A DNA stretch of 64,000 bases from an uncultured Pelagibacteraceae bacterium (GCA_902594235.1 CACJLJ010000001.1:1-64000); one strand, 5' to 3'. Positions 1-8,995 are shown, counted from the first letter of the stretch. Notes: generated by a model not told the origin, from the sequence alone. Made by a program: numbers and translations.

Positions 1-1
1 A

Positions 2-967
2 TCAACTACAATTTTTGGAAAAAAACTAGATTTACCTTTTTATTGTTCTCCAACTGCTTTACAAAGACTTTTTCACTATGATGGTGAAAGAGCTGTTGGA
101 AGAGCAGCTCAAAAATTTAATACAATGTTTGGAGTTTCAGCTTTAGCTACCGTGAGTGTAGAGGAAATATCCTCAATGATTGATACACCAAAAATGTTTC
201 AATTTTATTTTCATAAAGATAGAGGGTTAAACGATTCTTGTTTAGAAAGAGCTAAAGCAGCTAAATTTGATGTTATGGCTTTAACAGTTGATACAATTAC
301 AGGAGGAAATAGAGAAAGAGATTTAAGGACTGGTTTTACCTCTCCACCAAAATTAACATTGGCGAGTTTATTTAGTTTTGCTACCAAACCAATGTGGGGA
401 ATAAATTATTTAACAAAGGGTAAATTTGAATTACCTCATCTCCAAGATTATGTTAAGGAAGGTACGAGTACCAACACTTCCATAGGAAATTATTTTTCCA
501 CAATGCTAGATCAATCTATGAATTGGAAAGATGCAGAAAAATTATGTTCTCAATGGGGAGGACACTTTGCTCTTAAAGGCGTCATGAGTGTTGAGGATGC
601 AAAAAAGGCAGTAGATATAGGATGCACAGGTATAATGGTCTCTAATCATGGAGGAAGACAGCTTGATGGTTCTAGATCTCCTTTTGACCAATTGCAAGAA
701 ATTGTAGATGCAGTTGGTGATAAGCTTGATGTAATTTGTGAGGGTGGATTTCAAAGAGGTACCCATATGCTAAAAGCTTTATCTTTAGGAGCTAAAGCAT
801 GTGCAGGAGGGAGATTATATCTTTATGCCTTGGCTGCAGCAGGACAAGCTGGTGTTGAGAGAGCTTTAGGACAATATAAAGCAGAATTAGAAAGAGATAT
901 GAAGCTAATGGGTTGCACTAAAATTAGTGACTTAAATAGAAATAATTTAAGATTTAGACAAATTTAA
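2..967 (+). CDS. FMN-dependent alpha-hydroxyacid dehydrogenase, copy 1 (5' partial)
   Basis: The frame is open from base 2 with no start in the window, so the N-terminus lies upstream. The family is FMN-dependent L-2-hydroxyacid dehydrogenases/oxidases (LldD, glycolate oxidase), a TIM barrel that oxidises a 2-hydroxyacid to a 2-oxoacid. The substrate-binding and catalytic block SNHGGRQLDG is intact (catalytic His codon at 647), as is the ALKGV strand. The FMN-phosphate motif, usually DGGxRRG, reads EGGFQRG at bases 740-760: Asp is Glu and the first Arg is Gln. The second phosphate arginine (GGRLYLY) is kept. The next gene starts 8 bp downstream and is a clear paralogue, so this is an old tandem duplication. 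Which hydroxyacid is used (lactate, glycolate or another) cannot be told from sequence. Family assignment is firm; activity of this copy is less so. Confidence 0.9.
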   Translation, partial: STTIFGKKLDLPFYCSPTALQRLFHYDGERAVGRAAQKFNTMFGVSALATVSVEEISSMIDTPKMFQFYFHKDRGLNDSCLERAKAAKFDVMALTVDTITGGNRERDLRTGFTSPPKLTLASLFSFATKPMWGINYLTKGKFELPHLQDYVKEGTSTNTSIGNYFSTMLDQSMNWKDAEKLCSQWGGHFALKGVMSVEDAKKAVDIGCTGIMVSNHGGRQLDGSRSPFDQLQEIVDAVGDKLDVICEGGFQRGTHMLKALSLGAKACAGGRLYLYALAAAGQAGVERALGQYKAELERDMKLMGCTKISDLNRNNLRFRQI

Positions 968-975
968 TTTTCAAA

Positions 976-2133
976 ATGAGCTTAAAAAATTGTTATAATT
1001 TTGAGGATTTTAGAAATCTTGCTAAGAAAAAATTACCATCACCAATTTTTCATTATATTGATGGTGGAGCTGACGACGAGATTACTTTAAAAAGAAACTC
1101 TTCATCATTTGATGAATGTGACTTGGTACCAAATATTCTTGCTAGTGTTGGAAAACCAGATTTATCGACTACAATTTTTGGAAAAAAAATTGATATGCCT
1201 ATTTTTTTATCGCCATGTGCTATGCAAAGGTTATACCATCACGATGGAGACAAAGCTTCTGCAAAAGCAGCAGATAAATTTGGAACTTTTTATAGTATGT
1301 CAACAATGGCTAACAACACTATTGAGGAAATTTCAAACATATCAGGCGGTCCAAAATTATTTCAACTTTATGTTCATAAAGATCAATCAATCACGGATGA
1401 TTTAATTGATCGTTGTAGACGATCAGGGTTTGATGGAATGTGTTTAACGGTAGATACTTTGGTAGCGGGTAACAGAGAGAGAGACCACAGAACAGGATTT
1501 ACAACTCCTCCAAAATTAACATTAAAAAGTCTTATGAGTTTTGTTACACATCCTAATTGGGTTTTAAACTATTTAACTCATGGAAAATTTAAACTTGCAA
1601 ATGTTGCAACAAAAACAGACAAAGGCACTAATATTGCAAAATCAGTTATAGATTACATTAATGAACAATACGATCCCTCTATGAATTGGAAAGATGCTGA
1701 GTATTGTGTAAAAAAATGGAATGGTCCATTTGCTCTAAAAGGAGTAATGTCAGTTGAGGATGCAAAAAAAGCAATTGATATTGGGTGTACAGCAATAATG
1801 ATTTCAAATCATGGAGGTAGACAACTGGATGGGTCGAGATCTCCTTTTGATCAAGTAAAGGCAATTTCTGATGCTGTAGGTGATAAATTAGAGATTATTT
1901 TAGATGGAGGTGTGAGAAGAGGAACTCATGTATTAAAAGCCATCGCTGCTGGGGCAAAAGCATGTAGTTTTGGTAAAATGTTCTTGTTCTCTTTGGCCGC
2001 AGGGGGTCAGCAAGGTGTTGAACATTTACTTAAAAATATGCACGATGAGATTAATAGAAACATGGTTTTAATGGGTTGTAAAAATTTAAAAGAGTTGAAT
2101 AGTTCAAAATTAATTTATAGAAATGGACCTTAA
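976..2133 (+). CDS. FMN-dependent alpha-hydroxyacid dehydrogenase, copy 2
   Basis: A full-length 385-residue member of the lactate dehydrogenase/glycolate oxidase FMN family, expected to oxidise an L-2-hydroxyacid at the cytoplasmic face of the membrane or in the cytosol. The start MSLKNCYNFEDFRNLAKK matches the usual N-terminal helix, followed by the typical FHYIDGGADDE. The catalytic His is about residue 279 in SNHGGRQLDG. DGGVRRG at 310-316 is canonical, but the second FMN-phosphate arginine is Lys334 (FGKMFLF instead of the usual GRP). Copy 1 just upstream has the opposite pattern. The gene sits 8 bp after copy 1 and 11 bp before an aminotransferase, which implies one transcript. It is named by family only; LldD-like or glycolate-oxidase-like are both possible. 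Confidence 0.92.
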   Translation: MSLKNCYNFEDFRNLAKKKLPSPIFHYIDGGADDEITLKRNSSSFDECDLVPNILASVGKPDLSTTIFGKKIDMPIFLSPCAMQRLYHHDGDKASAKAADKFGTFYSMSTMANNTIEEISNISGGPKLFQLYVHKDQSITDDLIDRCRRSGFDGMCLTVDTLVAGNRERDHRTGFTTPPKLTLKSLMSFVTHPNWVLNYLTHGKFKLANVATKTDKGTNIAKSVIDYINEQYDPSMNWKDAEYCVKKWNGPFALKGVMSVEDAKKAIDIGCTAIMISNHGGRQLDGSRSPFDQVKAISDAVGDKLEIILDGGVRRGTHVLKAIAAGAKACSFGKMFLFSLAAGGQQGVEHLLKNMHDEINRNMVLMGCKNLKELNSSKLIYRNGP

Positions 2134-2144
2134 AATTTTAAATT

Positions 2145-3311
2145 ATGAAGCTAGCAAAGAATTTAAATAATTTAGGTACTGAAACAGCCTTCTCAGTTTT
2201 GGCTGAGGCCAAAGCATTGGAAGCTAAAGGAAATCCAATGATACATTTAGGTTTGGGTCAACCAGATTTTAAAACACCAAAACATGTTGTTGAAGCTGCT
2301 AAAAAAGCATTAGATGATGGACATCATGGGTATGTTTTATCAAATGGAATTTTAGAATGCAGGCAAGCTGTTACAAGATGGATAAAAAAAAGATATAACA
2401 CTGAAGTAGATGCTGAAAGAATTTTGATCATGCCAGGCGGTAAGCCTACAATGAGTTATGCAATTCAATGTTTTGGAGAGCCAGGCGCAGAGATAATTCA
2501 TCCAACACCTGCTTTCCCTATCTATGAGTCAATGATTAATTATACAGGCTCAACCTCTGTGCCTTACGATTTAACAGAAGATAAAGATTTAAAATTTAAT
2601 CCTGAAAAAATATTGTCACTAATCACTGATAAGACTAGATTACTAATTTTAATAAATCCAAACAATCCTACAGGAAGTTTTGTAGAAAAATCTGATATTG
2701 ACGTATTAGCTGAAGGATTAAAGAAGCATCCACATCTAACTATTTTGAGTGATGAAATTTATAGTAGACAAATATTTGATAATAAAGAGATGCCCTCCTT
2801 TTTTAATTACCCAGAATTAAGAGATAGATTAATTGTGTTGGAAGGATGGAGCAAAGCGTATTCAATGACTGGATGGAGATTGGGTTGGAGTTTTTGGCCT
2901 AAAGAATTAGTACCACATGTTAATAAATTATTAATAAATAGTGTATCCTGTGTAAATGCTGCTGCTCAATTTGCTGGTATTGCAGCTTTAGATGGCCCTG
3001 ATGACTCTATTCATGAAATGATGGAAAAATTTACAGCTAGAAGAAATTTAATTCATCAAGGTTTAAATGATTTACCAGGTGTGGAATGTAGTCTCCCTGG
3101 CGGGGCTTTTTATGCTTTTCCAAATGTTAGCGGAACAGGCATGAACGGATCTGAGTTTTGTAAAAAAGCTATGCATGAAGCAGGTGTTGCTATAGTTCCT
3201 GGTACTGCTTTCGGTAAAACTTGTAAAGATTATGTTAGATTTAGTTTTGCAGCATCTAGAGATAATATTTCACAAGCATTAGAAAACATAAAGAAAATGC
3301 TTACTAAATAA
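2145..3311 (+). CDS. Class I/II aminotransferase (PLP-dependent)
   Basis: A 388-residue fold-type I aminotransferase of the aspartate-aminotransferase family, transferring an amino group between an amino acid and a 2-oxoacid in the cytosol. Visible landmarks in order are the N-terminal substrate loop HLGLGQPDFKTP, PNNPTG near residue 170, LSDEIY (the Asp that pairs with the PLP pyridine nitrogen), the PLP lysine at about residue 237 in GWSKAYSMTGWRLGW, and an arginine in VRFSFA near the C-terminus for the substrate carboxylate. The SKAY variant of the more common SKTY is a small deviation. It stands in a co-directional run of hydroxyacid and oxoacid enzymes, so one of their 2-oxoacids (pyruvate, glyoxylate or similar) is a plausible amino acceptor. 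That is inference; the family has too many specificities for a gene name. Confidence 0.9.
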   Translation: MKLAKNLNNLGTETAFSVLAEAKALEAKGNPMIHLGLGQPDFKTPKHVVEAAKKALDDGHHGYVLSNGILECRQAVTRWIKKRYNTEVDAERILIMPGGKPTMSYAIQCFGEPGAEIIHPTPAFPIYESMINYTGSTSVPYDLTEDKDLKFNPEKILSLITDKTRLLILINPNNPTGSFVEKSDIDVLAEGLKKHPHLTILSDEIYSRQIFDNKEMPSFFNYPELRDRLIVLEGWSKAYSMTGWRLGWSFWPKELVPHVNKLLINSVSCVNAAAQFAGIAALDGPDDSIHEMMEKFTARRNLIHQGLNDLPGVECSLPGGAFYAFPNVSGTGMNGSEFCKKAMHEAGVAIVPGTAFGKTCKDYVRFSFAASRDNISQALENIKKMLTK

Positions 3312-3351
3312 GCTGTATTTTTAAAGTAATTTTTACTAATATTACTCAATT

Positions 3352-4725
3352 ATGTATGATCATGTAGAAGCAGAATTGAAAAAAATTTTCAATGGCAGAT
3401 ATTCAACTTCTGTGTCAACAAGGACAAATTATGCTAGAGGAGAGGACACATATGATCCTGTTTTATCTAAAGCAGTAGTTTTTCCTGAAACAAATGAAGA
3501 AGTTTCAAAAATTCTTAGATTGTGTAACGAACATAAAATTCCAGTAGTTCCATTTGGAACTGGAACATCTTTAGAGGGGAATGTTGTAGGAAATGAAAAA
3601 GGGATAACAATTTGTTTAGAAAAAATGAATAAAATTTTAAGTGTTAATGCCGAGGATTTTGATTGTAGAGTTCAAGCTTGTGTTACGAAAGAGCAATTAA
3701 ACGAATATTTACGTGAGGATGGAGTTTTTTTTCCGATTGATCCTGGTGCTAATGCTGCAATAGGTGGAATGGCTTCAACCTCTGCTTCAGGAACTATGGC
3801 AGTAAAATATGGAACTATGAAAACTGTAATTTCAGGCCTTACAGTAGTTTTACCTAATGGTGATATTATAAATACTGGTAGCAGGACTAAAAAAACTTCT
3901 GCAGGCTATAATTTGACAAATCTATTTATTGGCTCTGAAGGAACATTAGGTATTATAACTGAAGTTCAACTAAGATTATCGCCTATACCTGAAAGTATAA
4001 TGGCTGCAGTGTGTCATTTTCCAACTTTGGAAAATGCAGTGCAAACTGCTCAACAAGTAATTCAATATGGCATACCAATTGCTAGAATTGAGATGCTTAA
4101 TAAAGACCAAATGGGAATAAGTATAAAATATTCAAAATTAAAAGACATTGAGGAAGTTCCGACATTATTTTTTGAATTTCATGGGTCAGAGTCGTCAAAT
4201 AATGAGAATATTAAAATTGTAGAAGAAATATCAAAAGATAACAATGGAAGTTCTTTTAAGTGGGCTAAAGATCAAGAGGAAAGAAATAAACTTTGGAAGG
4301 CAAGATGGGACGTTTATTATTCAGTAAAAGCTTTAATCAATAATGGGAGAGTTTATTCGACAGATGTGTGTTTACCTATTTCAAATATTACTGAGTGTGT
4401 AAATTACGCAGAAGAACAGGCAAAAAAATTTGGGCTTAGAGCTCCGATGGTTGGTCATTTAGGAGATGGAAATTTTCATGTACTTTTACCTTTTGATCCG
4501 GCAAAAAAAGAAATGTATAAAAAAATTAGAGAATTTAACGATCTGCTTATTAAAAAAGCACTAGAATTAAATGGTACTATCACTGGGGAACATGGAGTAG
4601 GTCTTCATAAAAAAGAATATCTATTAGAGGAACATGGTGACAATATTCCAGTTATGAAGATGATTAAACGAAGTATTGATCAAAATAATATAATGAATCC
4701 TGGAAAGATATTTGATCTAAATTAA
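3352..4725 (+). CDS. FAD-linked 2-hydroxyacid dehydrogenase (GlcD / D-lactate dehydrogenase type)
   Basis: A 457-residue flavoprotein of the PCMH/FAD-binding-4 family with a C-terminal FAD-linked oxidase domain, like glycolate oxidase subunit GlcD and cytochrome D-lactate dehydrogenase. The FAD domain shows VVPFGTGTSLEGN near residue 65, DPGANAAIGGMAST, the paired GTMKTVISG block, and GSEGTLGIITE near residue 195. The C-terminal half carries GHLGDGNFH and GEHGVGLHK, the family's metal and substrate histidine motifs. It is expected to oxidise a D-2-hydroxyacid (glycolate or D-lactate) and pass electrons to the respiratory chain. No glcE or glcF partner follows, which favours the single-subunit D-lactate-dehydrogenase type. 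It lies 40 bp after the aminotransferase and 7 bp before a D-2-hydroxyacid dehydrogenase. Confidence 0.9.
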   Translation: MYDHVEAELKKIFNGRYSTSVSTRTNYARGEDTYDPVLSKAVVFPETNEEVSKILRLCNEHKIPVVPFGTGTSLEGNVVGNEKGITICLEKMNKILSVNAEDFDCRVQACVTKEQLNEYLREDGVFFPIDPGANAAIGGMASTSASGTMAVKYGTMKTVISGLTVVLPNGDIINTGSRTKKTSAGYNLTNLFIGSEGTLGIITEVQLRLSPIPESIMAAVCHFPTLENAVQTAQQVIQYGIPIARIEMLNKDQMGISIKYSKLKDIEEVPTLFFEFHGSESSNNENIKIVEEISKDNNGSSFKWAKDQEERNKLWKARWDVYYSVKALINNGRVYSTDVCLPISNITECVNYAEEQAKKFGLRAPMVGHLGDGNFHVLLPFDPAKKEMYKKIREFNDLLIKKALELNGTITGEHGVGLHKKEYLLEEHGDNIPVMKMIKRSIDQNNIMNPGKIFDLN

Positions 4726-4732
4726 TAAAATC

Positions 4733-5686
4733 ATGAAAAAAATCTTAATTACAAGAAAATTAATCAAAGAAAGTGAGGATAAAGCTTCAAAAACTTTTAA
4801 TCCAATTTTCAATTCAAATGATGAATTATACTCACAGGCAAAAGTAATTGAAATGTCTAAAGGTTGTGATGGAATTTTATCATCACTTACAGATAAAATG
4901 GATCAAGATACTATTAATAAGCTTCCAGATACTATAAAAATAATTTCTAACTTTGCAGTGGGCTTTGGAAATATTGATCTAGAAGCTGCAAAAAAAAGAG
5001 GCATCGCAGTAACAAATACTCCTGAAGTTTTATCAGATGCAACAGCTGAAATTGGAATATTATTAATTTTGGGCGCTTGCAGAAGAGCAGCCGAAGGAAT
5101 TGAGTCAGCTAGAGAAGGTGGCTGGAAATGGTCCGCAGATTATTTAATTGGAAAGCAATTGACTGGAACAAGATTGGGAATTCTAGGAATGGGAAGAATA
5201 GGTCAAAAAATTGCAAAAATAGCAAGGTCACTTGGAATGATAATTCACTATCATAATCGATCAAAATTAAGTGATGAAAAAGAACTAGGAGCTATCTATC
5301 ATAAAGATGTAAAGAGTCTTTTTTCAGTTTCCGATGTTTTATCTATTTGCTGTCCAGCAACAAAAGAAACAGAAAACATGATTAATAAGGAAACAGTTGA
5401 ATATTTTCCAAAAGGCGCAGTAATAACAAATGTTGCTAGAGGTGATATTGTTGATGATGAAGCGTTAATAGATGCGTTAAACAGAAGAAAAATTTATGCG
5501 GTTGGTTTAGATGTTTATAAAAATGAACCAAATTTAAATCCAGGATATCTTAAAATTAATTCTGCTTTCATTTTACCTCATCTAGGAAGTGCAACTAAAG
5601 ATACCAGAATTGCGATGGCTAACTTAGCAATTGATAATATTGATGATTTTTTTAAAACTGGAAATTGTAAAAATAAAGTAAATTAA
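4733..5686 (+). CDS. NAD(P)-dependent D-2-hydroxyacid dehydrogenase (glyoxylate/hydroxypyruvate reductase type)
   Basis: A 317-residue member of the D-isomer-specific 2-hydroxyacid dehydrogenase family, reducing a 2-oxoacid (for example glyoxylate or hydroxypyruvate) with NAD(P)H. The N-terminal catalytic domain has the family motif NFAVGFGNIDLEAAKKRGI. The dinucleotide fold has GMGRIGQKIAK near residue 155, followed by HNRSK, whose basic residues after the second strand are compatible with NADPH. The catalytic triad is visible as Arg in NVARGDIVDD, Glu in YKNEPNLNP and His in LPHLGSATKDTR. It is the last gene of the hydroxyacid run and begins 7 bp after the FAD dehydrogenase. Having both an FAD oxidase and an NAD(P) reductase for D-hydroxyacids in one operon fits glyoxylate/glycolate or lactate/pyruvate balancing; this is inferred. 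Confidence 0.9.
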   Translation: MKKILITRKLIKESEDKASKTFNPIFNSNDELYSQAKVIEMSKGCDGILSSLTDKMDQDTINKLPDTIKIISNFAVGFGNIDLEAAKKRGIAVTNTPEVLSDATAEIGILLILGACRRAAEGIESAREGGWKWSADYLIGKQLTGTRLGILGMGRIGQKIAKIARSLGMIIHYHNRSKLSDEKELGAIYHKDVKSLFSVSDVLSICCPATKETENMINKETVEYFPKGAVITNVARGDIVDDEALIDALNRRKIYAVGLDVYKNEPNLNPGYLKINSAFILPHLGSATKDTRIAMANLAIDNIDDFFKTGNCKNKVN

Positions 5687-5804
5687 TTCTACTTCAGATT
5701 GTAAAAAATTATATTTCTGCGACATATGAGTTTTTTTTTAGAAAGACTCTAATTTGAATCTATGCTTTAATTATTTCAGTTAATTAACTTTAATAGGAGT
5801 AATA

Positions 5805-6959
5805 ATGACTAAAGAAAATAAATCATTGAAGGTGAAAACATCTTCAAGACGTAAGTTCTTTAAGACTGCTGCTAAGACTGGTGCTTTAGCTGCAGCCGCT
5901 GTTGCAATGCCATATGTTAAGGCAAATGCTGCAACAACATTAAAGATGCAAGCTGCATGGCCAAGTGGAGCAAACATCTTTTTTGAAATGGCTGGAGACT
6001 ATTGTAACATGGTTAAAGAAATGTCTGGAGGTTCTCTTCAGATCGATCTTCAACCGGTTGGTGCAGTTGTAAAGACTTCAGAAATCGGACAAGCAGTAAG
6101 TTCTGGTGTAGTAGATATGGGTCACTGGGTGACAGCATATTGGTATGGTAAAAATCCTGCTGCATCATTATTTGGAACTGGTCCTTCATACGGTATGTCA
6201 TCTCAAGAAGTTATGGGATGGATGGAGTATGGCGGAGGAAGAAAATTATATGACGAAACTCTTGCAAAAGTAGGTTTTGATTATGTTGGATTTTTCCATA
6301 TGCCTATGCCAGCTCAGCCTTTTGGTTGGTTCAAAAAGAACGTAACTAAAGTATCTGATGTTAAAGGTATGAAGTACAGAACAGTTGGTTTAGCGACTAA
6401 CGTTTTAACTGCAATGGGAATGGTAGTTAGACAATTACCTGGTGGTGAAATTCAGCCAGCTATGAAAACTGGTTTGATTGAAGCTGCTGAGTTTAACAAC
6501 CCAACTTCAGACTCTCAATTTGGTATGCAAGACGTTTCTAAGCATTATCACTTAGGAAGTTTTCACCAATCTCAAGAGATGTTTGAAATACCAGTTAACA
6601 AAAAAACATTTAATAGTTTATCACCAGCGCACCAAGCAATATTGAAAAATGCTGCTTATGCTGCAAACAGTGATAACTACTTTAAAGCTTTAGTAAGATA
6701 CTCAGCTGACTTAGCTAAGTTGATGAATGAGCATAAAGTAAATGTGTATCAAACTTCTGATGAAATTTTAGCTCAACAATTAAAGGGTTGGGATAAAGTA
6801 ATCGGTGATTTCAATAAGAAAGATCCTTTCTTTAAGAAAATTGTTGATTCTCAGAAAGCATATGCGAAGAGAGTGATGAAATACTTGCTGATGAATCAGC
6901 CTAATTACAAACTTGCATATGAAAATGAGTTTGGACCAATTGCAAAAGTTAAGTTATAA
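5805..6959 (+). CDS. TRAP transporter substrate-binding protein, TakP-like
   Basis: A 384-residue periplasmic solute-binding protein of a tripartite ATP-independent transporter. The start follows a good ribosome site (AGGAG at 5795-5799, spacing 5). The N-terminus has a twin-arginine export signal: SSRRKFFK (Arg15-Arg16), an alanine-rich hydrophobic stretch and a cleavage motif ANA at about 40-42. The mature part opens with LKMQAAWPSG and contains WYGKNPAASLFGTGP and MEYGGGRKLYDE, which I recognise from the 2-oxoacid-binding TakP branch of the DctP superfamily rather than the dicarboxylate DctP branch. Codons look more even and more C-rich than in neighbours, as expected for an abundant protein. 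Permease genes follow after a strong hairpin. Ligand assignment (pyruvate or other 2-oxo- or hydroxyacids) comes from family resemblance and from the upstream enzymes. Confidence 0.9.
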   Translation: MTKENKSLKVKTSSRRKFFKTAAKTGALAAAAVAMPYVKANAATTLKMQAAWPSGANIFFEMAGDYCNMVKEMSGGSLQIDLQPVGAVVKTSEIGQAVSSGVVDMGHWVTAYWYGKNPAASLFGTGPSYGMSSQEVMGWMEYGGGRKLYDETLAKVGFDYVGFFHMPMPAQPFGWFKKNVTKVSDVKGMKYRTVGLATNVLTAMGMVVRQLPGGEIQPAMKTGLIEAAEFNNPTSDSQFGMQDVSKHYHLGSFHQSQEMFEIPVNKKTFNSLSPAHQAILKNAAYAANSDNYFKALVRYSADLAKLMNEHKVNVYQTSDEILAQQLKGWDKVIGDFNKKDPFFKKIVDSQKAYAKRVMKYLLMNQPNYKLAYENEFGPIAKVKL

Positions 6960-6980
6960 TTAACTTTTAATACATTTTTT

Positions 6981-7004
6981 AAAGGGGGCCTCGGCCCCCT
7001 TTTT
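6981..7004 (+). terminator. Strong GC-rich hairpin with T tract between binding protein and permease genes
   Basis: The inverted repeat AAAGGGGGCC (6981-6990) and GGCCCCCTTT (6993-7002) is followed by T residues to 7004. It is the strongest intrinsic-terminator shape I found in the window and stands out in A+T-rich DNA. It lies 21 bp after the TRAP binding protein stop and 40 bp before the small permease gene. It probably acts as a partial terminator or as a 3' stabiliser that lets the binding protein be made in excess over the membrane subunits. Confidence 0.85.
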
Positions 7005-7044
7005 ATTTGATTATTTAAGAACAATTCAATAAAAGTTTATATCT

Positions 7045-7638
7045 ATGATGAGATCTTACATAAAATTTGCTGATCGTTTAAGTGTCTCAATGGGTAAAGC
7101 TTTTTCATGGTGTATTGTAATTTTAATGGGTGGAACTTGCTATGAAGTTTTCATGGCATACGCTTTGAATGCACCTACGTTATGGAATTTTGATTTTAGT
7201 CTTCAGATGTATGGTGCAATCTTCATGATGGCTGGAGCATATACTTTATGTACTGAAGCACATGTAAGAGGAGATGTAATTTACAGATTATTTTCTCAAA
7301 GAACACAAGCTTGGATAGATGTAATTTTATATTTTATTTTCTTTTTTCCTGGTGTTCTTGCATTAGCTTTTTATGGTTACGAATATGCAGCACTAGCTTG
7401 GAAAATAAAAGAAACTAGTTGGAATAGCCCAGCTCAAATTCAAATTTATATGGCAAAATCCTTAATACCATTATCTGGTAGTCTATTAACTCTCCAAGGT
7501 ATTGGAGAAGTTTTCAGATGTATAATTTGTATACAAACTGGGAGTTGGCCTGAAAGAGGCACAGAGCGTGATGCTGAGGAAACGGAGAAAGTGTTAATGA
7601 GAACTTCACAAGAAGGAAATAAAGAAGATGTTATTTAG
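7045..7638 (+). CDS. TRAP transporter small permease (DctQ family)
   Basis: A 197-residue membrane protein with four hydrophobic segments (about residues 18-40, 55-75, 92-115 and 137-158), the normal architecture of the DctQ/TakQ small subunit that bridges binding protein and large permease. Residues VRGDVIYRLFSQRTQAWID after the second segment match the family's VRVDVxY block. The C-terminal tail is highly charged and the last bases overlap the start of the large permease gene by 11 bp, which suggests translational coupling. It depends on the binding protein at 5805-6959 and the permease at 7628-8989 for function. Confidence 0.9.
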   Translation: MMRSYIKFADRLSVSMGKAFSWCIVILMGGTCYEVFMAYALNAPTLWNFDFSLQMYGAIFMMAGAYTLCTEAHVRGDVIYRLFSQRTQAWIDVILYFIFFFPGVLALAFYGYEYAALAWKIKETSWNSPAQIQIYMAKSLIPLSGSLLTLQGIGEVFRCIICIQTGSWPERGTERDAEETEKVLMRTSQEGNKEDVI

Positions 7639-8989
7639 TCTAACAAATCCTGAAGTCGCGATTATGATGATGGGAATATTTTTATTCGCTGTATTATTGG
7701 GTTTCCCAATAGCATTTACTTTGATGGCCATGGGATTAGGTTTCGGATATTATGCTTATTTTGATCCAACTAAAATGGAACATCTTTTTGATAATAGGAT
7801 ATTCCAACTTTTTGTTCAAAATACTTATACTGTTATGGATAATAACGTATTAACAGCGGTCCCGCTCTTTCTGTTCATGGGATATTTAGTCGAAAGAGCT
7901 GGTATTGTAGCAAAATTATTTTTTGCAATTAGGTTAGCTTCTCATAGACTTCCGGCTTCAATGGCTGTAGCTGCTTTGATTACTTGTGCATTATTTTCAA
8001 CGGCTACTGGCATTATTGGTGCTGTAGTAACATTAATGGGTTTACTTGCATGGCCAGCAATGATTAAGGCAGGTTATGATAAGAAGTTCGCTTCTGGAAT
8101 AATTTGTTCAGGCGGATGTTTGGGCATCTTAATTCCACCAAGTATTATGTTGATTGTATATTCTGTAATTGCTCAATTATCACCGTTAAGATTATTTGCT
8201 GCTGCAATTTTTCCAGGATTGATGTTAGCAGGACTTTATATAGGATATGCAATATTTAGAGCTTGGTTAAATCCATCAATTGCTCCAAAACCTGCTGCAG
8301 AAGAAATTCCACCAACGGCAGTTATTATGAAAGAAGTTCTTGTTTCTTTCTTACCTTTGTTTTCTCTAATTATTTTAGTTTTAGGCACGATACTTGCTGG
8401 AATTGCAACACCAGCTGAGGCTGCTGCGGTAGGCGCTTTTGGATCATTAGTGCTTTCTTATTTTTATAAAACATTAAAGTGGAAAAATTTTAAAGAGTCA
8501 GTGTTTCTTACTGCAAAAACAACTGCTATGATCATGTGGCTGTTTATCGGTTCATGGACATTTGCTTCAGTATTTTCTTATCTAGGTGGTCATGAGGTTT
8601 TTGAACATTTCTTTAAATCTTTGAATTTACAACCATGGCAATTTTTGGTGATTACTCAATTAATTATCTTTTTATTAGGTTGGCCTTTGGAATGGACGGA
8701 GATTTTAATTATTTTTGTTCCCATCTTTTTACCACTTGTTGAGTTTTTTGGAGTCAATCCATATTTTTTTGCTATGTTAATTGCCTTAAATCTACAAACT
8801 TCATTTTTGACACCACCCATGGCCATGTCAGCTTATTATTTAAAAGGAGTTCAATCAAAGAATGTTGAGCTAATGCAGATTTTTAGTGGAATAATGCCTT
8901 TTTTAGCTATTGTAATTTTAGCAATGGTTTTAATGTATTTATTTCCAGGAATAGCTCTTTGGTTACCAGAGACATTATTTGCAAATTAA
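7628..8989 (+). CDS. TRAP transporter large permease (DctM family)
   Basis: A 453-residue polytopic inner-membrane protein of the DctM/TakM family, the ion-coupled transport subunit. It contains about twelve hydrophobic segments, the conserved GFPIAFTLMAMG start, an NVLTAVPLFLFMGYLVERAG block and GGCLGILIPPSIMLIVYS near residue 160. The second half has ATPAEAAAVGAFG and LQTSFLTPPMAMSAYYLKG, both diagnostic of DctM. Length is close to the roughly 430-450 typical of the family. It starts inside the end of the small permease gene and is followed 6 bp later by an amidase gene. Transport of the ligand captured by the TakP-like protein, driven by a sodium or proton gradient, is expected from the family. 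Confidence 0.93.
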   Translation: MLFSLTNPEVAIMMMGIFLFAVLLGFPIAFTLMAMGLGFGYYAYFDPTKMEHLFDNRIFQLFVQNTYTVMDNNVLTAVPLFLFMGYLVERAGIVAKLFFAIRLASHRLPASMAVAALITCALFSTATGIIGAVVTLMGLLAWPAMIKAGYDKKFASGIICSGGCLGILIPPSIMLIVYSVIAQLSPLRLFAAAIFPGLMLAGLYIGYAIFRAWLNPSIAPKPAAEEIPPTAVIMKEVLVSFLPLFSLIILVLGTILAGIATPAEAAAVGAFGSLVLSYFYKTLKWKNFKESVFLTAKTTAMIMWLFIGSWTFASVFSYLGGHEVFEHFFKSLNLQPWQFLVITQLIIFLLGWPLEWTEILIIFVPIFLPLVEFFGVNPYFFAMLIALNLQTSFLTPPMAMSAYYLKGVQSKNVELMQIFSGIMPFLAIVILAMVLMYLFPGIALWLPETLFAN

Positions 8990-8995
8990 TTTTGA

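Noticed and set aside
2..130. Possible frameshift at the 5' end of the first hydroxyacid dehydrogenase
   Set aside because: The run of T residues near base 43 invites misreading. Careful codon reading from base 2 gives an uninterrupted frame (DLPFYCSPTALQRLFHYDGE) aligned with the paralogue, so the gene is only truncated by the window edge.
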